Positions 33,911 through 41,773 of a stretch of DNA of 64,000 bases are shown here, one piece after another. Position 1 is the first letter of the stretch, and each line of letters begins with the position of its first letter. The stretch lies in NCBI RefSeq assembly GCF_021183825.1, contig NZ_CP089211.1:3826501-3890500 (forward strand). The letters run 5' to 3'. This stretch comes from Sinomicrobium kalidii (GTDB lineage: Bacteria > Bacteroidota > Bacteroidia > Flavobacteriales > Flavobacteriaceae). Made by a program: the position numbers and the translations under genes. The notes under the pieces were generated by a model. It had not been told where the DNA came from, ran no database searches, and saw only the letters and a program-made list of their open reading frames with translations.

Positions 33911-35191
33911 TTATTTTTCTTCTTCCCGGGCCTTTTGTTTTCGGGACGGGCTGTCGACCGTTGCTTTATCCTTGTGGTCCGAAGCCAGGTTGTAAGCCGT
34001 TTTCCACTGTTGCGGATTTCCGCCGTAAATGGAAGTGTTGGCCAGGGCAACGCAAATAGCCGTTGATCCGCCGGTATATACGTTGGAATCGGGAAGGGTG
34101 TTTTCTGAAATGGCTGCATAAAAGTCCTCGAATGCATAGTAGCTGCCGTCTTTCAGCGGGGAATCCACAAGGGGGATGCCTTTTTTGTCATCGTTCCATG
34201 TAATTTTTGTGGCCCCGCTTACACCGTCCACTTCTTCCAGTTCTTTCCGGGTTTCCGGCTCGGGATAAAAAATACCGTCATCGACAAGCAGGGATACCAT
34301 GCCCCTGGACCCCTTGATGCGGAAGGAATACCCGTCGTGCTGGTTGGAGCAGGTGGCCCCGAAATTCCCGATCATGCCCTCTTTTTCATAACGGACATTT
34401 ACCTGTACATTATCATAGGTTTCCCGGCCATCATTATAGTTATCGATGCCTCCGGTACCGTAAACGGTAGTGGGCAGGCAATCAAAGGCCCAGTGTATAA
34501 AGTCCATCTGGTGGGAGAGGAGTTCGGCGGGCAGTCCGCCCGAATATTCCCTGTACATCCGCCAGTTGATCTTCCGTTCCAGTCGGGGATCGGGTACGGG
34601 CCTTCTCCAGTTCCAGTTGCGGTCCCAGCGGGCATCGATCTGGGTAACTTTACCCAGGTAACCGTCCTGTATCATTTTACGGACTTTATAATACAAAGGA
34701 GAATAGCGGTACTGGTGTCCGATCTGTAAGGTCTGTTTAGAGTGGTTTTCCGCTATTTTCGAAAGGCTCAGTGCCTGATCTACGGTAAAGGTCATCGCTT
34801 TTTCGAGAAGTACGTGCTTCCCGGCTTCGAGCGAATTTTTGGCAATTTCGTAGTGGGTATTCAGGGGTGTGGCTATAATCACGGCATCCACCGCTTTGTT
34901 TTCGAGAAGCTTCCGGTGATCCCTGTAAATTTTCACCTTGTCGGTGTCTGCCATTTTACGGGCGTTATCAATCCTGAGATCCAGCGGATCACATATGGCG
35001 ATAACCCTGAATTTAGCTTTAAAATCCTTTAGTACATTAAAAAGGCCGCTTCCGCGGTCGCCAAAGCCTATGATCCCTATGCGGTATACCCGGTCGTTCC
35101 CGGTGTTCGCAAGGCCGGACCATACCCCTCCGGAAAACAGGAGGGCGCCTGTGCCCATGGTACCGTTTTTTATGAAATTCCGTCTGTTCAA
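33911..35191 (-). CDS. Gfo/Idh/MocA-family oxidoreductase with Tat signal (TTG start)
   Basis: NAD(P)-dependent oxidoreductase of 426 residues. The start is TTG at 35191; a TAG lies three codons upstream in frame and no ATG restores the Tat motif NRRNFIKNGTMGTGALLFSG, so TTG is well supported. The Rossmann motif YRIGIIGFGDRGSG is near residue 36, VLLEKAMTF replaces the EKP motif near residue 130, and HQMDFIHWAFD gives the catalytic His region near 230. It is the first gene of the three-gene unit with the DUF1080 protein. The change of EKP to EKA is a deviation from the consensus. The substrate is unknown. Confidence 0.8.
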   Translation of the reverse strand: MNRRNFIKNGTMGTGALLFSGGVWSGLANTGNDRVYRIGIIGFGDRGSGLFNVLKDFKAKFRVIAICDPLDLRIDNARKMADTDKVKIYRDHRKLLENKAVDAVIIATPLNTHYEIAKNSLEAGKHVLLEKAMTFTVDQALSLSKIAENHSKQTLQIGHQYRYSPLYYKVRKMIQDGYLGKVTQIDARWDRNWNWRRPVPDPRLERKINWRMYREYSGGLPAELLSHQMDFIHWAFDCLPTTVYGTGGIDNYNDGRETYDNVQVNVRYEKEGMIGNFGATCSNQHDGYSFRIKGSRGMVSLLVDDGIFYPEPETRKELEEVDGVSGATKITWNDDKKGIPLVDSPLKDGSYYAFEDFYAAISENTLPDSNVYTGGSTAICVALANTSIYGGNPQQWKTAYNLASDHKDKATVDSPSRKQKAREEEK

Positions 35192-35505
35192 AATCTAAAA
35201 ATGTTTTACGAAATCGATTGCATTAAATTAACTGTCAAAGAATGAAATTCGCATAAAAGTAAATATTTTTTTAGAAAGGATAAAAATGTGTTCGTTGTTT
35301 AATGAAAAAATGCCTGGATGTTGGTTTTAGTGTTAAAAAGGGAATCCGGGATTCTGAAGTCTGTATGTGCAATTTGTTTTTGCTCATTTATTGAACAGGT
35401 TCAGGTTGGCTAACCGGGAGAACCGGGGAAGTTTTCTGTACTGTTATTTACCGGAAATGAAAAATATTCCCTTGTGAACCCCTATGGATAAAGGGTTCCC
35501 GGATG

Positions 35506-35537
35506 TTGTTACATATAATAAAGCCTTTGTTACATAT
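35506..35537. promoter_or_regulatory. 11-bp direct repeat upstream of the collagen-like gene
   Basis: TTGTTACATAT occurs at 35506-35516 and 35527-35537, 21 bases apart (two helical turns). The second copy also begins a palindrome (GTTAC at 35529-35533, GTAAC at 35540-35544). They sit upstream of a TACTTTTG -7 element, a position for a regulator site. Confidence 0.4.
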
Positions 35538-35564
35538 CAGTAACACCTTATTCGTTTACCGGTC

Positions 35565-35572
35565 TACTTTTG
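35565..35572 (+). promoter_or_regulatory. Flavobacterial -7 element before the collagen-like gene
   Basis: TACTTTTG matches TAnnTTTG. It lies 62 bases before the ATG at 35635. The -33 TTG is not evident. Confidence 0.4.
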
Positions 35573-35634
35573 AAGTGATCGTTTCCCCTTATTACTTTCC
35601 AATCAAAAGGATTAATTAACTAAATAACAAAAAA

Positions 35635-36282
35635 ATGAAAAGTACATTTAATTATTTTATTGCGTTGATTATGAGTATCGGACTGGTGGCCTGTTCGGCC
35701 GAAGACGGTGATATAGGCCCTCCCGGTCCGCAGGGAGAACAAGGCCCCCGGGGAGCGCAGGGGCCACAGGGTGAACAGGGGCCGCAAGGCGAGCAAGGTC
35801 CTCCGGGTGCAGACGGACAGGATGGACAGGACGGACAGGACGGCGAAGACGGAAATGCGAATGTTATGTATTCCGATTGGTTTTTTCCCGATTGGAACAT
35901 GAGCGATGGCTCCACATTCAAAAGAATGGAAGTTGAAGACAGTAATTTTAGCGATACCTGGTCGGAAGGCGGGGCAACATTGGTGTACTGGAGGACAAAT
36001 AACGGCTCTACGTTTTTACTTCCGTGGAATTCGTATAATTCATCCGGAGATTTGGTCATAAAAAGGAGTGTGTTATACCGAAATTCCACAAGTATTTGGA
36101 TAACGATAAGAAAATACGGTTCTGATTTTACCGATCAGGAAACCGAAGGGCAGGTTGGCAGTACCATTTATAACAGGATACGTTATGTTATTATTCCGGG
36201 GAATGTAGAGCTCCCGGCAAAATCGGCTCTGGATTATACGGATTATGCTGCCGTAAAAGCATACTATAACCTGCCCGATTAA
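35635..36282 (+). CDS. Collagen-like triple-helix lipoprotein
   Basis: Lipoprotein of 215 residues with lipobox Cys20 (LVAC). About 16 uninterrupted Gly-X-Y triplets follow (about 25-72), starting [18 protein letters not shown] and ending with GQD repeats. This is a short collagen-like stalk. The globular C-terminal part (about 78-215), beginning [16 protein letters not shown], has no domain I recognise. Similar Bacteroidota proteins are exported and may trimerise through the stalk. It stands alone on the plus strand after a long regulatory gap. Function unknown. Confidence 0.8.
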   Translation: MKSTFNYFIALIMSIGLVACSAEDGDIGPPGPQGEQGPRGAQGPQGEQGPQGEQGPPGADGQDGQDGQDGEDGNANVMYSDWFFPDWNMSDGSTFKRMEVEDSNFSDTWSEGGATLVYWRTNNGSTFLLPWNSYNSSGDLVIKRSVLYRNSTSIWITIRKYGSDFTDQETEGQVGSTIYNRIRYVIIPGNVELPAKSALDYTDYAAVKAYYNLPD

Positions 36283-36303
36283 TTATCAGGCGGGAAAACT
36301 GAT

Positions 36304-36410
36304 GTGAAAAACCATCCTTCATCAATCCGGAATCCACCGATTCCGTCTTAAGAATATATTGTCGGGAATAGGATACGACAGCTGGATTAATGAAGGATGG
36401 TGATTTTCAC
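36304..36410. repeat. 107-base imperfect inverted repeat
   Basis: The outer arms (36304-36328 and 36384-36410) match with one mismatch and a 2-base gap, for example ACCATCCTTCAT against ATGAAGGATGGT. The 55-base centre is partly self-complementary. It lies between the collagen-like and lipocalin-like genes and may be a terminator hairpin or a MITE-like element. No target-site duplication is obvious. Confidence 0.45.
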
Positions 36411-36527
36411 CCCGATTATTATGGTACCAGTAAAATATTCCGATCCATGCTATGCCCCGTATTTGAAACCATGCTGTTTCCCCTTGCTGCTTTCCGTTAA
36501 TTTTTACCAATAAAAAGTGAAAGCGAT

Positions 36528-37301
36528 ATGAAAACTTTACCGTGTTTATTTGTTTTTGCCGCAGGCTTGCTTCTGGGAGCGTGTAATAGTGATGATGACA
36601 CCCCGGCTGTACCGGATAACAATACTCCGGAAGATGTAATACTCAACAGCCCGGCAAATGATACCGACGAAATTGATCCTGACAGTGTAGCCCTTACCTG
36701 GAAACAGGCCTTAGACCCCGACGGGGATATGGTGTCTTACAATGTATTTCTGGATAAAAACAACCCGCCCGCTACTTTGGTGGTTTCCGGTACTACGGCA
36801 GGTGTTTACACCGTTGAAAATGCATTGGATTTTGATACGTCCTATTACTGGAAAGTGATCGCCGCAGATAACAAGGGCGGCGAAAGCGAAAGTGATATAG
36901 CCATGTTTACAACCCGGAAAGCCACTACTGCCGACTTTATTACAGGCAGATGGTATTTGGAAAGCATTGTGGATAATGACGGTGTCGGGGAAGACCTTGA
37001 CGACTGTAAAAAGAACTCCTATATGCAATTTACGGCTGAAGGAGCGGGTGCGGTGGCCACCTATTCCGATTCCGCATCGGGATGTTACGGGAGTATCCGT
37101 AGCCTGGAATACGAACTGGTTTCCGACACGGAAATAAAGATCATCTATACAGATATCATCGAGGAAAAAACCGAAAGTTCGGAAAGGGAAGAACTGCTCA
37201 TCGTAGCATCGATTACCGAGACCAGGATAGAATGCAAGTATGCATCCGATGATAAAACATATATATTCAGTAAAGAACTTTTGCACCCTTCCTTAAATTA
37301 A
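36528..37301 (+). CDS. FnIII and lipocalin-like lipoprotein
   Basis: Lipoprotein of 257 residues with lipobox Cys19 (LGAC). A fibronectin type III-like domain lies at about 40-128, with LNSPANDTDEIDPDSVALTW and YYWKVIAADNKGGESE. A lipocalin-like domain lies at about 130-250, opening TADFITGRWYLESIVDNDG, a common pattern in flavobacterial lipocalin-like lipoproteins. It precedes an OmpA-domain gene with an 11-base gap, so the two are probably co-transcribed. The ligand is unknown. Confidence 0.75.
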   Translation: MKTLPCLFVFAAGLLLGACNSDDDTPAVPDNNTPEDVILNSPANDTDEIDPDSVALTWKQALDPDGDMVSYNVFLDKNNPPATLVVSGTTAGVYTVENALDFDTSYYWKVIAADNKGGESESDIAMFTTRKATTADFITGRWYLESIVDNDGVGEDLDDCKKNSYMQFTAEGAGAVATYSDSASGCYGSIRSLEYELVSDTEIKIIYTDIIEEKTESSEREELLIVASITETRIECKYASDDKTYIFSKELLHPSLN

Positions 37302-37312
37302 AAATAAAACTC

Positions 37313-38563
37313 ATGAAACCGATAAAATTTAAATTCGGGATAATAATGCCTTTCCTTTTGTGTGTGGTCTTTATCTCCGACGCAAACGCCCAGTTATTAA
37401 AAAAACTGAAGAAAAAAGCGGAACGTGCTGTTGAACGCAAACTGGAAGGCAAAGTGGAAAAAGAAACAGAAAAAACGATGGATAGCATTCTGGAACCCGG
37501 TACTGACAAAAGCCGGGAAAAGCAACACTCTCCCGCTACCCGGCAGAAAGGCAAAACAATAGAAAATGTTACCATAAACAGCAAATTTGATTTTGTTGCC
37601 GGAGACAAAGTGCTGTTTTATGATGACTTTACAGCAGACCGGAGGGGGGATTTCCCCGCAAAATGGAATACCAACGGTTCCGGAGAAGTGGTTCTTATAA
37701 GTGATCAGGAAAACAAATGGTTACGAATACCGGACAGGACATTGAGCTATCCCGAAACCGGGAGACCGCTGCCGGACAACTTTACAGTGGAGTTTCTCCT
37801 GTATTATCCGGCAGGCATAAGACGTGCGCCTATAACCTTTGGGTTCTCGGGAAGTGCTAACCCGGCCCGAAAAGGACTGCGGTCCAAAGCGCTTTTTTAC
37901 TTTAAGATAGACCATTTTGAGGAAAAGGCAGGCTACAGCAATTCGGTGTATTCCGGCCGCGAGACCAATAAGGAATATCCCGCTAACAAGATGGCCGGAA
38001 AAGTCATCAAGGTAAGCATAAGCGTAAATGGTACGCGCATACGATTGTATCTGGATCAGGAAAAGCTGTTTGACCTTCCCCGGGCTTTTGATACGGCATC
38101 GCTCAGGAATAGTTTTTACTTCCGGGCCACGGAATTGATCCCGCCACCGGAGGATGGTTTCTATATTTCCGGGCTTCGCATTGCACAAGCGGGAAAGGAT
38201 ATCCGGAGTAGTCTGAAAAAAGAAGGGAAGTGGAGCACTTCGGGAATACGGTTTGCTGTGGGTTCGTTTCAGTTAACATCCGGTTCTTACGGTACTTTAA
38301 AGGAAATCGCCGACGTATTGGAGAATGCCCCCGGCCTGAAATTAAAAATCGTAGGGCATACCGATTCCGACGGTAGCGAAGATGCCAACCTGGAATTATC
38401 TTATAAACGGGCCGGATCGGTTAAACAGGCCCTGGTCGAAACGTATAATATCGACGGGGAAAGACTTTTTACCGGGGGGAAAGGGGAGACCGAGCCGGTG
38501 GCCGATAATTACCTTGCAGAAGGAAAAGCCCGAAACCGCCGGGTTGAATTTATCAGGCTCTAA
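37313..38563 (+). CDS. OmpA-family outer membrane protein
   Basis: Exported protein of 416 residues. A signal peptide ends near residue 27 (SDANAQ), then a Lys/Glu-rich region (LLKKLKKKAERAVERKLEGK). A jelly-roll-like middle part covers about 95-295, and the C-terminal OmpA domain about 315-416, with KIVGHTDSDGSEDANLELSY and ARNRRVEFIRL. The OmpA domain binds peptidoglycan, so the protein would anchor the envelope. It follows the lipocalin-like gene with an 11-base gap. The beta-barrel of classical OmpA is absent. Confidence 0.82.
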   Translation: MKPIKFKFGIIMPFLLCVVFISDANAQLLKKLKKKAERAVERKLEGKVEKETEKTMDSILEPGTDKSREKQHSPATRQKGKTIENVTINSKFDFVAGDKVLFYDDFTADRRGDFPAKWNTNGSGEVVLISDQENKWLRIPDRTLSYPETGRPLPDNFTVEFLLYYPAGIRRAPITFGFSGSANPARKGLRSKALFYFKIDHFEEKAGYSNSVYSGRETNKEYPANKMAGKVIKVSISVNGTRIRLYLDQEKLFDLPRAFDTASLRNSFYFRATELIPPPEDGFYISGLRIAQAGKDIRSSLKKEGKWSTSGIRFAVGSFQLTSGSYGTLKEIADVLENAPGLKLKIVGHTDSDGSEDANLELSYKRAGSVKQALVETYNIDGERLFTGGKGETEPVADNYLAEGKARNRRVEFIRL

Positions 38564-38585
38564 CTTTGAGAAAACTGTCGAAACA

Positions 38586-38681
38586 ATGAAGCGTAAATGG
38601 AATTATAAAATGTCCCTGGTCATAGTTTTTGTGCTGCTGTTAATCGGCTTTATGTTTCTGATTTATATGGACTGGTTATGA
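38586..38681 (+). CDS. Possible 31-residue membrane peptide
   Basis: A short frame, MKRKWNYKMSLVIVFVLLLI then GFMFLIYMDWL, with a basic N-terminus and one hydrophobic segment, begins 22 bases after the OmpA stop. The charge and hydrophobicity pattern is that of a small membrane protein. It is too short to support by composition alone and has no known family. Confidence 0.35.
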   Translation: MKRKWNYKMSLVIVFVLLLIGFMFLIYMDWL

Positions 38682-38741
38682 TGTATGTCCGGCATATTTA
38701 ATTACTTTTCCTTATTTTAATGGTCCGAAAATCTTTTGTGG

Positions 38742-41738
38742 ATGTCAAACTACCCGAATGTTCATAAAAAATGCCTTCTTGTGTTTAACCTGGTGTTATG
38801 GATATATACCGTTGGCATGGCACAAACATCTTCCGGGTTAGATTCCTTAAAAAACAATGTAGTCACAGCCCGGAACGATTCCCTCAGGATAGAAGCTTAT
38901 AATGATTTTTTCTCCTACTGGATACACAAGGATCTCGATTCTTCAAGGTATTATACCGCAAAAGGGTATGAACTGGCCAGGAAGAGCGGTATCTCCAAGG
39001 GAATATCCGATCTTTCGGTATATACCGCTTATGTGGATATGCGGAGAAGAAAGTTCGGGCAGGCGCACCGCATTCTCGATGAAGCTTACCGGTTGCTGAA
39101 AGAAAAAGACGATTATAAGGGAGGGGAGTTTCATGTGCTTAACTGGAAAGCCTATATCTATGCCGAAGAAGGTAAAACAGATTCTGCCCGGCATACCCTG
39201 AAAGAAATTATTGAGGTCTCGGCAAAGGAATTTCCGCAGAATACCATATCGGCTTATCAGACCCTGGGAGACATGGCCCATGGCGAACGGAATTATTACG
39301 AAGCCATAAGCTATTACCAGAAAGCAGACTCGTTGTGCAGTTTATACCAAAAAGAACTGCCGGTTTGCCGCAGTGTTCTGGCCAATATTGGTGTTATTTT
39401 TAAGAACGAGCTGCTGCAACCGGACAAAGCCCTTACATACCTGACAAGAGCCCGGCAATCGTATTCGGACAATGAAGAACTCATCATGGTATATGAGGTT
39501 GATGTGGAAATTGCAGAAATTTATTTTATTCAAAAATCGTATGACAAGGCGGAAGCACTGCTGAACAAATCGCTGAATTTTTTCAGGGAACAGGACATAG
39601 TAAAACAGCAGGTTTTGGCCTTGAACGTACTGAACAGAATATATCTGGAAACCGGGGAATACGACAAGGCATCCAAATACCTTGACAATATGCATGCGCT
39701 GAGCATGGAACTAAAAGATACCTTTCATATTGCAGGTGCATTGATACACAAGGGTATTTTAGGTACAAAACTGCAACGCTACAGGGAGGCGGAAGAACAA
39801 CTGGGAGCCGGGCTGGAACTGGCCGAGAGTATAGCTGACAGTCACCTGCAGGGGATAGCATATAACGGGCTTACGAAATTGTACGGGGCTACCGGAAAAT
39901 ACGATAAGGCACTCCGTACACAAGAAGGTTATTACCAATTACAACTGGACAAGGAAAAAGCAATCAACCAGAGTAAATTAACCGAACTGGAAGCCCGTTA
40001 CCAGGCCGAAAAGAAAGAACAGGAAATTGAACTCCTCGCATCGGAAAACAGTCTGGTCGAACAACAGAAGAAAACACAAAAGATCATTTTTATCGCTACG
40101 TCCGGGATACTGTTTCTCGGGGTGCTGAGCGTTTTTATGTTGTACAGGAACCGGGAAAAAACAGCTAAAAAGCTAAAGGAACTGGACAGGATAAAGACCC
40201 GCTTTTTCTCCAATCTCTCTCATGAATTCAGGACGCCGTTGGCATTGATCTCGGGACCGGTAGAACACCAGCTTTCCAAAAAGGAAATGCCTGCCGATGA
40301 TGAGCTGGACCTCCGTTTAATACAGCGCAACGCCAACCGTATGATGGAATTGATAGATCAGTTGCTGGAATTGTCCAGCCTGGATAACGGCGGTAGAAAA
40401 CTCTCTGTCGGATACTATAATCTGCCGCTTTTTATTCGTCAGCTTTTAGAGCCTTTTCAGTATCAGGCAAACAATCAGGGAATAAATTTCCAATATGATA
40501 TAACGGTGGAAACAATGGCCTGGTTTGACCGGGAGGTACTGCACAAGATCCTGTCCAACCTTTTTTCAAATGCCGTAAAGTATACGGATAAAAACGGCTA
40601 TATCAGAATAGAAGCGGCGCAAAAAAACGGAAATGCCGTTTTTACGATAACGAATAGCAGTACACAAACACAACTGAATAATGAAGAAATAGAACATATT
40701 TTCACCCGTTTTTATCAATCTGATACCAATAAAGTAGGGGTGGGGATCGGGCTTTCCCTGGTAAAAGAACTGGTTTCCCTGAGCCGGGGAGATATTACGG
40801 TTGCAAATAAGGATGGCGAAGTGTGCTTCCGGGTCACGCTCCCGGTAACAAAAGAGGCGGTTCCGGAAGATGAAATAACAGAGAGCCATTCACCCGAAAT
40901 TTCCTTGTCTTCGTCCGGTACTTTACAGGAAGACGGTGAAGTCGTGAATGCTGCAGGGGAACTTATAAACAATAAGCCCGTTTTACTTATTGTGGATGAC
41001 AATGCAGATATATGCCTCTTCGCGGAAAATATATTCAGTGAAGACTACCAGGTACTGAAGGCAGAAAACGGTCTCACCGGGGTTCGGAAAGCCGTGGAAA
41101 CAATTCCCGATATTATTATTTCCGACATTATGATGCCTCAGAAAGACGGGATCTACCTGGTAAACACCCTTAAAAATGACGAACGAACCTCTCATATCCC
41201 CGTAATACTGCTCACCGCAAAATCCGGAAGCCATAATGAAATAAGCGGACTAAAGACAGGGGCCGATGCTTATATGGTAAAACCCTTTCAACAGGAAAAG
41301 CTCAGGGTGATTGTTGAAAATATGCTGAAAAACAGACATCTGGTCCAGCAACATTTCAAGGAAACGGATTGGTTTGGCAGTCTACAGGGAGAAATCTCAT
41401 CGAAAGACGACCTGTTCCTGGAACGGCTACGGAACGTACTTGCCGATAACCTTACCGAAGTGTCGTTTAATGTTGTCCGTTTCAGTGAGGCCATGTGTAT
41501 GAGCCGGATGCAGCTTCACCGCAAGCTGAAAGCCCTTACCGGGCAGTCGGCTACGGAATTTATAAGGGACCAGCGTTTAAGACTGGCCATACGGTTGTTA
41601 AAAAAATCAGGGGCAGGTATTTCGGAAATTGCCTACCGGGTAGGGTTTAACCAACCGGCTTATTTTACCACCTGTTTTAAGGAAGTTTATAAAGTATCGC
41701 CTTCGGAATATGTAGAACAATATCACGGAGATGATTAG
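38742..41738 (+). CDS. Hybrid TPR sensor kinase / response regulator / AraC protein
   Basis: One polypeptide of 998 residues combining a two-component pathway with its own DNA-binding output. A signal peptide (about 1-28) is followed by a periplasmic TPR array to about 420, with repeats such as YDKAEALLNKSLNFF, and a single membrane segment near 446-466. Next come HisKA with SNLSHEFRTPLALISG (His about 493), a HATPase part with NLFSNAVKYT, and a receiver with VDDNADIC and phospho-Asp about 793 (ISDIMMPQKDG). A C-terminal AraC helix-turn-helix covers about 890-995. Start: the ATG at 38742; a TTG six bases earlier is not preferred. The TPR sensor replaces the propeller of classic HTCS proteins. 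The targets may be the OmpA or lipocalin-like genes upstream, but this is inference. Confidence 0.88.
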   Translation: MSNYPNVHKKCLLVFNLVLWIYTVGMAQTSSGLDSLKNNVVTARNDSLRIEAYNDFFSYWIHKDLDSSRYYTAKGYELARKSGISKGISDLSVYTAYVDMRRRKFGQAHRILDEAYRLLKEKDDYKGGEFHVLNWKAYIYAEEGKTDSARHTLKEIIEVSAKEFPQNTISAYQTLGDMAHGERNYYEAISYYQKADSLCSLYQKELPVCRSVLANIGVIFKNELLQPDKALTYLTRARQSYSDNEELIMVYEVDVEIAEIYFIQKSYDKAEALLNKSLNFFREQDIVKQQVLALNVLNRIYLETGEYDKASKYLDNMHALSMELKDTFHIAGALIHKGILGTKLQRYREAEEQLGAGLELAESIADSHLQGIAYNGLTKLYGATGKYDKALRTQEGYYQLQLDKEKAINQSKLTELEARYQAEKKEQEIELLASENSLVEQQKKTQKIIFIATSGILFLGVLSVFMLYRNREKTAKKLKELDRIKTRFFSNLSHEFRTPLALISGPVEHQLSKKEMPADDELDLRLIQRNANRMMELIDQLLELSSLDNGGRKLSVGYYNLPLFIRQLLEPFQYQANNQGINFQYDITVETMAWFDREVLHKILSNLFSNAVKYTDKNGYIRIEAAQKNGNAVFTITNSSTQTQLNNEEIEHIFTRFYQSDTNKVGVGIGLSLVKELVSLSRGDITVANKDGEVCFRVTLPVTKEAVPEDEITESHSPEISLSSSGTLQEDGEVVNAAGELINNKPVLLIVDDNADICLFAENIFSEDYQVLKAENGLTGVRKAVETIPDIIISDIMMPQKDGIYLVNTLKNDERTSHIPVILLTAKSGSHNEISGLKTGADAYMVKPFQQEKLRVIVENMLKNRHLVQQHFKETDWFGSLQGEISSKDDLFLERLRNVLADNLTEVSFNVVRFSEAMCMSRMQLHRKLKALTGQSATEFIRDQRLRLAIRLLKKSGAGISEIAYRVGFNQPAYFTTCFKEVYKVSPSEYVEQYHGDD

Positions 41739-41773
41739 TCAGAGGGACCCCGTATTTTAATAAGATATTTGTT

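Larger units (their letters stand above)
35192..35634. other. Divergent intergenic region, 443 bases
   Basis: No credible coding frame is present. Toward the plus-strand gene it holds an inverted repeat GAACCC/GGGTTC around 35476-35498, the 11-bp direct repeat at 35506-35537, and a TACTTTTG element at 35565-35572. Nothing recognisable is seen in the minus-strand half apart from AT-rich sequence. Confidence 0.4.

Noticed and set aside
36322..36510. 62-residue minus-strand frame within the long inverted repeat
   Set aside because: It spans the repeat and has no conserved feature; more likely chance.
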